64,000 nucleotides of DNA from Thuidium tamariscinum (taxonomy: Eukaryota; Streptophyta; Bryopsida; Hypnales; Thuidiaceae), in the NCBI GenBank assembly GCA_947034885.2, contig OX344758.2:23153067-23217066 (forward strand), read 5' to 3'. The notes beneath the pieces were generated by a model that saw only the letters and a program-made list of their open reading frames with translations, did no database searches and was not told where the DNA came from. Of this stretch, positions 11,588 to 23,570 are shown piece after piece (positions within the stretch are counted from its first letter, which is position 1; every line of letters begins with the position of its first letter). The position numbers and the translations under genes were made by a program.

Positions 11588-12405
11588 ATGCTAATGCTGT
11601 CTGTATGCTACGGACCAGCGGTACAGACACCACAAATTAAATCAACTTGCAGATCGAAAGGACGGAGATAGATAATACGTACCTCCAGCGTTCTGAGAGC
11701 TAGAATCGATTGTCAAAACAAATGACTTGGCCCGCACCGGGGGTCGATCCACAATCGCAAGGCGTTACATTTGGAGCCTGGAGGAATTGAATAGATTACT
11801 TCCGCTGCAGAAACGTAACAGAGTCTCGTGTATATATATTCCAAAATGATAAGATAGCCCGTGGAAGGGAAAAGAAGAGCTAGCCACTTGATCAAATTGT
11901 GGATTGAAAACGTCATTACAAACATGTGATACTTACGAATGCAAACTTCCTATCAAATATGTTGACATGTTTCTGGCACCAAAAGGCCAAAAGAAAAGCC
12001 CTACTGGAGACCACTATAATCCCCAGATACATGCAGTATAACCTTCAGTAACTAAAGCCAGTAATTGACAACCACGAACATTTTAACATGCCATTTCTGG
12101 CCCATTCAAGTTGAGGTACACTGACTGCTTGAACTAGACTGATTGCAACCATGTAGTTGTTGACAGTCTCCCCTACGTAACCCTGGAAGAATAGTCGTTG
12201 GAGACCGTGAAATCATCCATTTTGATACCATTGGAATCTATGGTTTAAAAACACTTATTGGAAATCAAAGTGTTGTAAAACAGTAGAAGATCTCCCCTAT
12301 GCATGCTAGTCTAGGAACTACTCTTTGATTATTGGAGAACTTTTTCTTCAACTATAGTATTGCTTCTTTGAGCCAAGAAATGATTAAATGTTTTTTCATA
12401 TTAAG
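11588..12405. other. Intergenic; possible minus-strand exon remnant near 11.7 kb
   Basis: On the minus strand an open stretch (11925 to 11713) runs toward a donor-like GGAG/GTACGTATT site near 11685. I recognise no protein. The remainder is single-copy-looking AT-rich DNA. Confidence 0.2.
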
Positions 12406-12714
12406 GTGAATTTCGTTAAAATGGCGGTATTCCAAATGCCATTTTTCAGACCACACTGTCTAAACTGAAAATTGGCATCTATGACTAGTATATATACATT
12501 TTCAAACATCTACAAGGCATATAGATTTCCAAAATCTATGATTGATTTAGATTTCAAACCCCACGGTCTGAAGTATCTTGGACTAGTCTAGATTTTGGAC
12601 ATCTACAATACATATAGATTTCAAAAATCTATGATAGATGTAGACTTCAAACCGCTCGGTCTGAACTGTCAAAAGTGTCAAACTAATGGAATATTTCCAT
12701 TTTAACAAAATTTG
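12406..12714. mobile_element. MITE, family I copy 1 (GTTAAAATGGCGGTATTCC ends)
   Basis: The left end AATTTCGTTAAAATGGCGG is mirrored at the right by CCATTTTAACAAAATT. About 309 bp, with no coding frame. The interior contains several about 60-bp repeats around ACATCTA...ATAGATTTC. Related copies lie at 12722-13798 and 45375-45593, and a fragment at about 16745-16878. Confidence 0.65.
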
Positions 12715-12721
12715 CTATATA

Positions 12722-13798
12722 TGATGAATTTTATTAAAATGATTGCATTCCATGTGCCATTTTTTAGGTTGTACACTGTGTGAATTGAATATTGACATCT
12801 AGGACTATAATAGATTTTAAAACATCTAAGACAAATATAGATTTTGAAATCTATAAGAGGTTTAAATTTCAAACCAAGATTTTTTAAACATCTAGGATTG
12901 ATGGGTGATTGCAAGAAAGGGTTGTACTATTTGGCGTCACAATCCAAGTGACTTTCATGCCATTGATTATAACTTTTGGGGAATTAAGCCAATGTACTTG
13001 AAATTTTTTTGAAGATGGCCAACTTGATAGTAATAAGATTCATTATTTTTCAAAAAAATTTAAAAATTATTTTCTAATTAAATTTTAATTTAGCTAATTA
13101 GTCATACTTTGCGATTTGGGAGTTTTTAGTACTGTGAAGTATCCAAAATTAGTGATGTAGACTTGAAATTTATGTGGTCTATTTTCACACTAGAGACTCA
13201 TGTGTCCACCAAAAAAAACTTTAAAAACATTATTTTATATCCTCTACATTCATGCAAATAGGGACCTCTTGCGCATGCAATTCTAAACATTGAAAATGGT
13301 TTCAAAATCATTCTTTTGGTGAAATCTTGTCACCATCAGTCCTTCTCAAATTGTCAATTTTCATTTTCTCTTAAAATGTCTTTTTCTTATTTCTTACAAA
13401 TTATTACAAAAAAAATGTAAAAGTGCTCATTTTCATGATATTTTGCACTTGTCTATTTCACCTACTTAGAAAATTTTCCTTCACTTTTCCTTCATAGGGT
13501 ACCTTCTTCTTCAAGAAATATGCATTGAGCATATTTTTTATTTAAAAAAAAAATTGTTTTTCTATTTTTAAAGTAGTCCCAAAAAAATGAGTACCATTCC
13601 AAAAGGAGACAAAAAACCGGAGGCCTTTCTTGCAATCACCCCGGTATAGATTTCAAACATTTAGGATAAGTAAAGCTTTTGGACAAAATTAGACAAAAAC
13701 TATGATAAATTTGGTTCTTAGATTGTATAGTCTAAAGTCTAAACTATAAAAACTAAAAAGTGTCCAAGTAATGAAATTTATTCATTTTAATGAAATGT
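12722..13798. mobile_element. MITE, family I copy 2, split by a family A element
   Basis: The left end ATTTTATTAAAATGATTGC with CATTCCATGTGCCATTTTTT resembles copy 1, and the right end CATTTTAATGAAAT closes it. The interior is interrupted by 12903-13641. Without that insert it would be about 338 bp, close to copy 1. Confidence 0.6.
12903..13641 (+). mobile_element. Terminal-inverted-repeat element, family A copy 2
   Basis: Ends are GGGTGATTGCAAGAAAG and CTTTCTTGCAATCACCC; 739 bp. The interior follows copies 1 and 3 in order (an ACTTT...TATAACTTTTGG-type block near the left end, a GGGTACCTTCTTCTT block near the right end) but is clearly more diverged. Flanks show no exact 4-bp duplication, consistent with an old copy. 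No transposase. Confidence 0.7.
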
Positions 13799-15384
13799 GC
13801 TATAAATGACAACAAAACTCCAATCTATTCAAGTTACATAGTTGCACTTTCTTGCCCATTTAACTCTATAAGGACAAATTGGTTGCTATAGAAATCATCC
13901 TTTTTGAAACAATGCAACTCATCTACTTTAAAAAATTCAAAAATATTCATTGAAGACCAAAACTATTGTTCATGCCCTAAAGTTGTAATCATCTTCTTGT
14001 TATTGCAGAATGATGCACTATCTGTACATTGTTCATTTTAACCTCCCTACAATTTCCCATTCTCACAACTGACCTACAAGTGGCTACTTTGAGGACATTC
14101 ATTTTCAATTATTGCATAACATGTGCTATTCTTCCAAATTCTGGTCAAAAAATCATCTGACAAACACATCGTTCACTAGCATTCTAGCTTCTGAGAGGTG
14201 CATGGACGTCACCAGTTTGGGTGCAATTACCTCCCAGCATTCCAGGGAAAGTTGGGATATCCCATCCCAGAATACCTGCCTTGGGAGAGGGATTGAAGCT
14301 GCAGTCGGCTAGGGCCACTGCCCGGCAGACTGTGAAACTAAGACTGCCCTCACAAATTCTATCTGTTTTCTTGCATTGCTGAGGAACCTGTTTGGAATCT
14401 GATTCTTTGCTTGTCATATACGCAAATTAGAAGGCAAACTAGCTTGCAGAATTCCATCTCAGTAGCTCGTCGGTCGATTAAATCACAAGCGACCATCGGA
14501 CCATGCACCGAATGCGATCCGTAGGCTCGAAAGCCCAGTTCGCATGTGGCGTTTCCCCTCCGAACTGATCGATAGTGCACGTTACCAAATGTCTTCTTCT
14601 CCAGCAACATGGAACATGAAAGGCCCATCGGGACGTGTGCACGTCGTCCTGCCTCGGGCAAGCCCCAGTTGCACTGCCCTTTCCTTTCCGTTGGCTTGTG
14701 CTGGGCGCCTCCAGACTCAGTTCCGCCGTGAGTTCAGCGAAGCTGTCGATCCTGCCTACCAGGTTTTGTTTTTTTCATTTTTGAAAAAGTGCCATAGTGG
14801 CAATCATATAACATGTTATAGTGGTGCTCCAAATTGGAGCATTCACCCACTTATTGGATGTATAGTTATGGTTTTCATCCACAATTAGGCGTTTCATCTG
14901 ATATTTTTTTAAATTTCAAAGTTGTCTAGTAATTTCATCTAAGTTTTTTGACTTTTTTTTTTTGATAGGGCAGAAATCTTTCCACCACCGGACAGCGTGA
15001 ATTTGACTGAGTTCGTCTGGTGCCACATGCAAGGGCTCAAATTTTTTAGCCAAATAATTATTTCTGTTGCCATCTGGCACCAATAAAAAGCCCCCCAAAA
15101 GCCCTCGTACTCTGACTCGATCAGTTCCGCTCGCACTGGCACTGGCACTGTAAGTTGTCACACCCTTCTCTTTCCTTCAATCGCACTTGCACTCTACTGG
15201 CTGGGTTAGAGGTGCCGGCCTGTTCTTTTGCCCTGGTCTCAAACATATGGAACATACCCAAACACGTCCACAGGTTATTTGCTTGAGATACTAGAGACAG
15301 ACATGCAGCAAGCTATGGAGGCACTTGCAGAGACCCACTCCGTCCCTGTGTGTGAGTGAGTGCGTGCGTGAGTGTCCATTGTAA
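13799..15384. other. AT-rich then GC-richer DNA, no gene recognised; promoter-like tract
   Basis: 13799-14180 is AT-rich. 14180-15380 is GC-richer with several short open frames (14112-14312 plus, 14359-14661 minus, 14544-14888 plus), none recognised. Around 15090-15160 a CT/CA-rich tract is followed by ACTG/GTAAGTTG, which looks like a 5' leader with a donor site. It could be the front of an undetected or decayed gene. Confidence 0.25.
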
Positions 15385-15650
15385 GAGCCAGACTCCATCA
15401 GGCACCCGGAGGTCCGATTCCTGGAGGGGGCCGGAGGTCGTGGCCGGACCTCCAGGGTGCCTCCATTACACTTTGCCACTTGCCGGACCTTCTGTCGCGT
15501 AGTGCCTCCGGCAACCCTCCGGCACCTCCAGGATTGCAAATCCGCTTTGCACGCATCGGAGGCCGGAGGTCCAGCGGTCAACTGTGTGCTCGATGGAGCC
15601 TCCCCGGAGCTCCGATAATCGGACCTCCGGGGCCTGATGGAGTCTGGCCC
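15385..15650. mobile_element. GC-rich Tourist-like (PIF/Harbinger) MITE with TAA duplication
   Basis: The right terminus read inward is GGGCCAGACTCCATCAGG and the left is GAGCCAGACTCCATCAGG; the match continues through CCCGGAGGTCCGATT. TAA flanks both sides (15382-15384 and 15651-15653). A 3-bp TWA target and GGGCC-type ends are diagnostic of Tourist/Harbinger MITEs. 266 bp, with internal repeats of CCGGAGGTCC, and much GC-richer than its surroundings. Confidence 0.75.
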
Positions 15651-16004
15651 TAAGTAGATGAGAGATAGCTACCCCAACTCCTGGGTAAGTTATGGCCGAG
15701 CGTTACGTACGTATTCCTTCGGAGCTAGCGGATGCATGCCGTTAATTGTTGCCCCCCCAACCCGTCTGTCCTTTCGATTTCCTGATGTAATACATCACGT
15801 TCTAATCATCAGTGTAGCACTTCACTTTTGGGAACTCTGTGTCACGAAGCGCGGAACCGGTGTTTCAAATCGCTATCAGCAGAACAGTGCTGTGAAAGTG
15901 TCCCCGGTCCAAATGAGACAACTCATAACCCGTAAACCCTAAAACGCAGCCGCACCATGCTGTCGCGTTTGGATGAGCCGAACAATCTTTGGAGAGAGAC
16001 TGAA

Positions 16005-16735
16005 AGCGGTTTTTCATCTATTTTTGGTTTGTTGACCTTTCATAGAGGGTTATGAAGAGTACCTTGTTAAGTTTGTAGTTTTGCTAGTATTTCTCTAGTT
16101 CACGGGAATGAGAAATAAGTACAAAAAACGGATGACAAAATTTGCTATTTCAGTGTATTTTACTCCTTGTTCTAAATCTGAAATTTTTCTTCGAAAATGA
16201 CATATTTTTGAGTTTCAGCCTAACCAATGAAATGAAGGCCATATACTCTAATTTCTAATCCAATTGGAATTTTTACAAAATTTATAATATTGAATATTTT
16301 ATTGTAGTTTGAATTTTGGATGTATTTTCAATGTATATTGTATTCTAATTACAAAAGGACACAGAAATTGAGTTTGCACCATGATGTTTGTCACTGTGAT
16401 GTATACATGGTGAAATCTTCAAATTTTTTGGAATGGTTTTCTCCTTGATGTGATTTTTTCTTCATTTTTCTTTCAAAAATTCTCCAAAAAATCAATTTTC
16501 CTCTAAAAAATCTATTTTTTTTGTTGAAGTGTGGAAGACATGTAGCATCATCTCTAAGAAATTAAAATGATAGATAGATAGATAGATACATCTCTAAGAA
16601 ATTAAAATGAATGATAGATAGGTAGATAGATAGGTAGATAGATAGATAGGTAGGAAGGTAGGTAGGTAGGTAGATATCCACTTCAAAATGGCAATGATTG
16701 TGACTCGCCTAGAGGCTTGAAACTAGTGGTTGTAG
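16005..16735 (+). repeat. Repeat family M, copy 1, with embedded GATA/GGTA microsatellite
   Basis: Collinear with 34185-34830. Shared blocks include ACGGATGACAAAATTTG, CACCATGAT...TTTTCATTGTAATG-type sequence and the final AGTGGTT-TAGG-CCGGC. At about 16569-16671 this copy carries tetranucleotide arrays (GATA, then GGTA) and a duplicated ATCTCTAAGAAATTAAAATGA word that the other copy lacks. No coding potential recognised. 15654-16004 shows nothing recognisable. Confidence 0.6.
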
Positions 16736-17060
16736 GTCCGGCAACATTCCATATGCCATTTTTCCATTCATTTCCTTCTTTAGCTTTAAATTCCAGTACT
16801 TGTATAGATTTCAGAATGGTCTAAACGAGAAAGTGCGGTAAAAGTTTGTGGAACACTGCTATTTTAACGAAATTTTGGAAGCACTGCATGCATGTGTGTG
16901 ACGATTGCTGAAGTCAATTAGAAGTACGTCCTTGGTGATGATCGGGGTGGTGAATTTTTGTTTTCTGATAGGATGCCCTGAGGAGGAGAGCTGGCTAGCG
17001 AATTCTCAAACTCCCGGTTTAAGTGTAACTTACTTGATTCCGACGACAATCAAGACAATC

Positions 17061-17297
17061 ATGGCAGAAGAGCGTGCCGCTGGAAATGGAGCTGCGGCGG
17101 ATGCAGCAGGGCAGGTGGCCCCGCCTGCGGCTCCTCTGGTGGCTCCCCCCGTGCCAGTCGCCAATCTGGCGGGAGCGCTCATTCCTCCTGCCGGCCCTGT
17201 CCTCCCACAGCCCCGTTTTGACATCGACGCTGCTCTCTTGGGTCCCTTGCCAACAAAGAGCAGCCTGAGTTTCACCATCCACGCCAAAATGGATTGA
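17061..17297 (+). CDS. Hypothetical small Ala/Pro-rich protein (78 codons with alternative upstream extension)
   Basis: ATG at 17061 in a fair context (CAATCATGG) opens a frame for 78 residues rich in Ala and Pro, including VAPPAAPLVAPPVPVANLAG. The frame is open upstream to 16905, so the start is uncertain. GC content rises sharply over exactly this frame compared with the AT-rich flanks, which is the main argument for coding. I recognise no family and see no signal peptide or membrane helix. It may be a terminal exon of a longer gene, or a pseudogene exon. Confidence 0.3.
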   Translation: MAEERAAGNGAAADAAGQVAPPAAPLVAPPVPVANLAGALIPPAGPVLPQPRFDIDAALLGPLPTKSSLSFTIHAKMD

Positions 17298-18540
17298 AGC
17301 CTGGTCATCAGCCACTGGGTTCACTTTTATCAGCAAGCCGAATTCGTCCCTGGGCTGGCTTGGACAATATATGAGAATGAAGACTGTTTTGGGATAATTC
17401 CATGTAGCGATGGAACGTCTATTTACGTTTGATAAAAAAACAGCTTCCGTATCGTTTAGAAGATTCTGTTTAGAAGAAAAGTTTGCAGTTACAAACGAGC
17501 TACTGTAGCTACGGAGTATGAGATAGCCTGCAACGAGTAACTGACAGTTTCATCTGTAAGATGTGCGTGGCTGAAGTTGGTATTTCCAAATGCATAGGAG
17601 GGTTACATAGATGCTCAAATTGGATGGATAATTCATGCAGATCAAAGGTGAAGGGATAAAATTTGACTATTTTATATTTGTTAGAGTTAATCATAAAGTG
17701 GGTGCCATGGTGGACCAAGAGCCAGAGTTTGAGAAAAACACAAGACAAAACTCCTTAGAACACCAAACCTCAGGTCCAAAGAAATTTGGGTGCCATGTTT
17801 CTTTTTTACTATTCTCAGTTATACATCCGTCAGACACCCCTGTTTCGGGCTGGGGTTTCCTTTACAATTAGCTCTACTATGTACATAGTATATTTTATGG
17901 TGTTTGTGTCCATTAGTGTGTAGTTGGTGTGTTTTCTGGATTCCTGATGAGTGTAGTCATCTCAAATTACGAGAAGTCTAACACTAATTACTGTATGAAT
18001 TCAGTAGGGTTGGAAAGGATTTGACTTTTGTGTGTGGATGTACTATTATTTGAAAGTTTGTGGATGCCATCTCTTTTCATCAGAGCTAATTTTGAAATGC
18101 CCTTGAGCTGCTGGGTTTTTATTGGTTTCAGACCAGCAATGGTCATATGAGGGACCACTTTCTCTACCACATCATAGTTATTATAATTAGGACTGTGTCA
18201 AATTCTTACACTTTCTTGCTGGCCGGTGAAGGAGGATTTCAATGCACCAAAAAATGTTTCATTTGGACATGCCATGCAAAAGTTATAAAGGTATAACTTA
18301 GCATTTTTTGGTGGATGTTCTAAAATCGTTTCTTCACACTAGAGGTTGACAATTTGACATTAAATACCTAGAGCACATTTAGTAAAGATCACACTTTGGA
18401 TCAATGGCCCATCTCAGATCACCCACCTTAGTGTGACATAAAATTGTGTGGCAGTGTCCTGAAAAGTGGTAGAAATTGCCAAAAAAATTTAAGATTTTGA
18501 AATTTAAGATTTTTCACACACACACACCCCTTCTTGTAAT
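17298..18540. other. Intergenic, nothing recognised
   Basis: AT-rich, with short open frames only (17635-17871 plus). A short CA-dinucleotide run lies near 18517-18530. No repeat partner was noticed in the window. Confidence 0.35.
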
Positions 18541-18564
18541 TTTAGAAACAATTATAAGTGACAA

Positions 18565-19550
18565 ACAATATAGAACAATTCATCCCATATCCGTATCTAT
18601 ATTTTGATATTGTATCCATAAGCATACTTGTACTCATATCTCAATATTGTATCCATATCTATATCCCAATATTATATCCAGATCATTGCAAGAAACACCA
18701 GTCCTATTTCATATTACAATGAGAACTACTTTTTTTGTTGTCTACTATAAATTTTGGAGATTAAGTCCAATTAACATGAAGTTTTTATTGAACATATCTA
18801 ACTTGAAGGTTATTAGATCCTTTATTTTTCAGAAATTAAAAAAAAACAATTTATATTTAAAAATCATTTCTGTTGAGCACCACAGTTTGTAGTTTACAAA
18901 AATCACTACATTATGAGTGCCCAAGTTTAATGATTTATAAACAAAACTTTCATGGTCTATACATATAGGTGTAAAACTTATAACTTTTGAATGACATCCA
19001 AAAATATGTTATTTCATGTCCTCCACATGAATACAAATTTTTTTCCGTTGCACACAATTTCTGAACAATGAAGATGGTTCTAAGATTGTTCTTCAGGTGA
19101 AATCTCATCAAAATCAACTCTTTAAGAATGGCCAATTTTTAGTTTTTTCTTAAAATTGATTTTCCTATTTTTTACAATTTAAAATGTAAAAGTACCAATT
19201 TTCATGAGATTTTGCACTTTTTTAGTTCTCCTACTTAGAGATTTTTCCTATAATTTTCCTTTCTAGGGTACCTTCTTCTTAAAGATATATACATGAAACA
19301 TATTTTTCATTATTTTTAAAAATTTTGCTTTTGTAATTTTAAAGTCCTCCCGCAGGAAAAAAAGAATACTATGAAAACACTACACTTTTTGGACGGTGTT
19401 TCTTGCAATGACCCATCCATATCTATATTCAAACCCATATTCATATTCATATCTTGATACTATATCCATACCTATACTCAAATCCATATGCAATACCTAA
19501 ATCTATATCCATATTCATATTTGGTATTGTATCCATCAAATTAAATCCCA
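18565..19550. repeat. Degenerate ATATCCATATCTATATTC tandem array, split by a family A element
   Basis: Short variants of ATATCCATATCTATATTC occupy 18565-18679 and continue at 19415-19540. The interruption is the transposon at 18680-19414. The array is a low-complexity satellite-like repeat. Confidence 0.6.
18680..19414 (+). mobile_element. Terminal-inverted-repeat element, family A copy 3 (4-bp TSD ATCC)
   Basis: The right end is GTGTTTCTTGCAATGACCC; the left end reads AGATCATTGCAAGAAACAC, two substitutions from the consensus GGGTC. ATCC flanks both sides (18676-18679 and 19415-19418). The host array contains ATCC repeatedly, so this duplication alone would be weak, but it agrees with AAGA and TGCA at the other copies. 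735 bp, nearly collinear with copy 1 throughout. No transposase. Confidence 0.75.
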
Positions 19551-20094
19551 CAAGATCAACAACTTGTGATTTTTTGGGAAATCAACAATAATTTCAAAGA
19601 TAAGCATTTAAAAAAAAAAGAATCAATGGCTTATAAATTTTTGGAGGGGGGGGGGCCTAATTAATCAACCATGGGTGTGCAACCACTTTTCGAGACAATG
19701 TAACAAGTCTTTAATAAAAAAACAAAGGTGTACCTTATTTCACTAAGACTCATGGTTGAAAAGCAACACGGTGCAGCACATAAAACCTTCCCAACCTTTC
19801 ACTTCACTCCACATTTGTCAAGAGGAGGTCTTGGAGCACCCAGGGCCTAATGCACTCCTCAGTCCAGAGCCCATCACACAACACGGCCGTCAGTCCATGA
19901 CAGCCTAGAGGCTCATACGGTACCAGGTTCGTACGTGTGAGTGAGCAGCCAGTCATAATACAAAACAAGGTAGATCAAGTGGGCTATTCCATGCATCTAG
20001 TGCAATAAATTATTAAAAATATGCGAAAATAAGCAAGATGTCAAGATTCTTCACTACTGATGCCTGTTTTCTGCAGAGAGAGAAATGCACAGGG
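19551..20094. other. Intergenic and 3' flank of MTN
   Basis: Contains a poly-G run (about 19646-19656). 19740-20060 is GC-richer and likely includes the MTN 3' untranslated region, which is on the minus strand. No other gene is visible. Confidence 0.35.
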
Positions 20095-22561
20095 CTACGA
20101 AGAATGGAGGTCAGCAATGCTCTTCCCAGACACATATTTTAGCACAAGAGGCACGGTCCTGGACAAGGCGGTCGCGGCCAAGGACATGTTCTCCAGAAAC
20201 TCTTCCACCGTTGGCTTGCTCCCATCCACAATGTCAGTCACCGCCTTCAAGGAGATCAGAGGAATAGCCAGCAGGTTCGCCACATACGCCAGCGCAGCAG
20301 CCTGAAACACAAGGTGGTTCATAGAATGCCAATTTCAATCAAACCACTTCATATAGGAGTGTCGGAGTGCGAGCTTTTGATTCCAGTTATAAATACGACT
20401 CTCGGTTCCCAAACTTGAAACACAAACGCAGACTAAGGCGAGTACTTAAAAGAAAAGATCTTGGGCTAAAATAGCACAGACCACAAATTCAAAACACGTA
20501 AAAAATAGCTCGACTTCAGCCACAAACAAGAGTCCTCTGTTTCTATGTTAAGGCGCAATTTTCGTTTGAAATACAATAGCCCTCATAGCGTTTTGAAGTA
20601 TCGTCTCGAAAATGCCTCTCTTTGCAAAGCAAAAGCTCGCACTCACAAATCCGATGAAATAATGTACGAGAATTCGCAAGCTCCGACACAACCTAGTGAC
20701 CGAAAGAATGATGCAGGTCACAGCTGCATCAGTCCATGTAAACCAAATAGTTAAAGCCTGATGAGTTCATTGTCTCGACTGACCTCCATGTCCTTGATGG
20801 TTGCATCATTGGCCTTGATGTACTCTTCGTCTTGCAATGACATGTCCAAGGAATTCCCTGTGGACACCTTCCCTTCCTGCAATGAACATGCAAACAAGAA
20901 TACACAAATAGGTCTTTCATGTCATAGCTTAGGCACCAGAAATGCACGAAATTAAATGCAGTTCTATACACCCATCAATAGAGCAATAGAGCTTCATGTA
21001 AGAGTGACATCAAGAAGCTATCCCGAGTGTACTGAGAGAATAGAGAGGTGATATTAAAGAGGTATTGGCGTACAGCAGCGCACCTTGAGTTTGAGGTCTT
21101 TGATGAGATTGCCAGCCGGAATAGATTCCGAGGTTCCTACTCCGTACTTGTCGAATACCTGCATCACATTGCATGACATTTCAATAGCTAAATATTTTAA
21201 AACTATACCTGAATCTACATGAATCTATATGAACTTGTGCAAGAGTTACAACTCGAAAGTAATCAAGATACCACATCTGGTTGGTTACTATCTAAGTTAT
21301 TGGTAAGTCGACAACCAAACATAGGTTTGAGTCTAGACGTAAGCCATGACCCAAAATCGAAACAAGCAATAAGGTTTCAAACTATACAAGGAGCAGTAAA
21401 CAATGCCTATTCCATCAAGGATTTCATTATCTAAACGTACAGGAATAGGTATCCTGCGGTCATGATTCGCAAACTCCGTTGCAACATAAACATCGCCAAT
21501 GCCGGCTCCCTTGGCCTGCAAAAAACAGAAATCAGTTCTACAGATGTTCACTACTTAGCTAAAGGAAAAACATGAAGGACACAAAACATTCCTGGGAAGT
21601 TAAACAAAATAGTGATGCTAGATTCAAATCCAGTTGTATAGAATTTCCAGCAGTAAACTGTGGAATACCACGATATTCTGAAATCACAAAATATCTGCGA
21701 ATAGAGCGAGCCTGCCTGACATATCAGAACATTCCATCAATTTGTATATTGGTGGTAATACCCATGAATAGAAGCTTCCACAAGGAACAGTAATCCAGTA
21801 CCTGAAATCCACCAGCAGTACCAGCGTTGATGATCAAATCAGGTCGGAGGGCTACGCCGGCAGCGTAAGCCAGCAAAGAAGAGGGAACAGTCCCAACGCT
21901 GTCCACCCCTGCAAACGAAACATACAGAAAATTCACATCTTTGTAGAGACAACTTTTCTCAAAATGTAGAATTCCTTAACCCATTACATAAGGTAGAAGA
22001 TACTAAAAACGATAAGGAACTGAGCCTGTCTCCTACACTGACCCCTGTCACATCTGCATCCTCTACGTTGCCAACTGGGATGTTACAAACCTAAAGTCTT
22101 GTCCTTTCCAGGAACAACAATGTGGACATTAAGTCCACCAACATCCCCAGAGTACTTCTTCCAGGGAGCTCCTTTGGGAAATCTGCAAAACAATCAGGAA
22201 AACATTGAAAAAGAAAACTGGAGATTCTTCGCCCATCCCTCCTTTATTGGTAAAACAGAAGCCGACATACTCAAGAGAGTACTTTGCTTACATGGTTGAT
22301 GATTCTTCATCTTCCACGAGCAGGAGCGTTTCCACCAAGGGAAGTGCTTCGGCCTGCATTGCTAGCAACAAACATGAACAGAAACAAGGGTCACTCAATT
22401 TTTCCATATATTCAAGACAAGATAGGCAGTCATAGAGAAAAAAGTTGCTCGTAGAGAAAAAGGCTGCGCATAGATACTCCCTTACCAATGACAACTACGA
22501 CTGTGTTAATGATGGTCCTATCTCCGCCGTCCTTCCCCCCAACATCCTCCGACCCCGCCAT
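20095..22561 (-). CDS. MTN: 5'-methylthioadenosine nucleosidase (MTA/SAH nucleosidase family)
   Basis: Hydrolyses 5'-methylthioadenosine, the by-product of ethylene, polyamine and nicotianamine synthesis, to adenine and methylthioribose, feeding the methionine-salvage cycle in the cytosol. Eight exons on the minus strand: 22561-22486, 22361-22292, 22182-22091, 21908-21802, 21515-21441, 21158-21084, 20876-20784, 20301-20095. All introns are GT-AG and all phases join, giving 264 residues, close to the 267 of Arabidopsis MTN1. Catalytic residues of the family are visible: Glu30 in AMQAEALPLV, Glu196 in KDMEAAALAYV and Asp219 in LKAVTDIVDG. The substrate-pocket segments NAGTAGGF, DRRIPIP and STGNSLDMS are also present. 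The start is the first ATG, after a probable 5'-leader intron acceptor (TTGCAG, about 22583). Plant MTNs usually prefer MTA over S-adenosylhomocysteine; specificity here is not readable. Confidence 0.95.
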
Positions 22562-23570
22562 GTCCACTCCCCTTCCTCACTTCGTCTGCAACCACCAAAA
22601 TTCATCCTTAACTGCATACATAAATACACTCAAAACCTCTCTATGGTCATTCTAGAATATCTGCTCACTTGCAACACTATCGTGGACTGCAGCACACTTG
22701 TCAACAATTCAAACTATGTTAACGTTGGGACCTCAGGGATAAGGCAAAATAGGTTTGAGTGCAGAGTCTCGAACTTTTCATTACTAGTTCGACATTGAAG
22801 TTCGACACTAAATCAAGCCAAAAAAACTAAAGGAAGAGCAATCCACTTGCAACATGAAATCGACGAACGACACTGATACACTCTTTCCAGAAACACTTTC
22901 ACAAATCGGAACCCTAATTACCCCTCTGAGCGAAAGAAGACATGCATCCAGGCTTCTCATCAACCACACAGAAACGCAACCACCTCGGCTTCAGAAAGGG
23001 AAAATTCAACGAAATCAAAAGCTAAGGAGTTCCACTTCAGAAGATTCAAGCTCACGATCTCCAAAAAAACAAAATTTCGGACCGCAAGAGTCTAAAATTG
23101 TCGCATTGTCCTTCCGAAGCTGGCGCACAACAAAAGATGGTCGAGAAGCTCACCTGCTCAAACGAGGCGCGATTCAAGCTACACGGGGTTGAAGATTCGG
23201 AACAAGAGTTGATTTGAAGAGAGTCTGGGAGCTTCAATCTCTATCAGACTGAAAATCGAGCCTGCAATCCCCCGAAGTGGCGAAGCTGCCAAGCTGCGTC
23301 GAGGGTGATGGCAACGACCAGCGAACTACACTAATAAGTGTGGAAGATCTATCGAGCGACTGGTGGACGGTTCATGTTGAAAGCGTACTGAAGATACCGA
23401 CCTTCGGATGGTGTTAAAGACCGGTGCTCTTATCAAGAGATATCTCGGGCGACTTATGGACGGAGGAGTCTCGCAGACTTGGAGTTCAGTTGCGACTGCG
23501 AAGGCATTTCCGACGACTGACGGCTTGAAATCATCCGAGCGGGAGACATTCATCCAAGACTAAGGCTTTC
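22562..23570 (-). promoter_or_regulatory. Probable 5' leader and promoter region of MTN
   Basis: GC-richer than the flanking DNA and immediately upstream of the MTN start on the minus strand. It probably holds the 5' untranslated exon(s) and promoter. Open frames at 23052-23237 and 23326-23553 (minus) are not recognised and may be leader sequence. No specific element can be assigned. Confidence 0.4.

Noticed and set aside
11720-11800. tRNA-like GGGGTCGATCC segment
   Set aside because: No acceptor stem, anticodon arm or proper T-loop (GGTTCRANNCC) could be folded around it.
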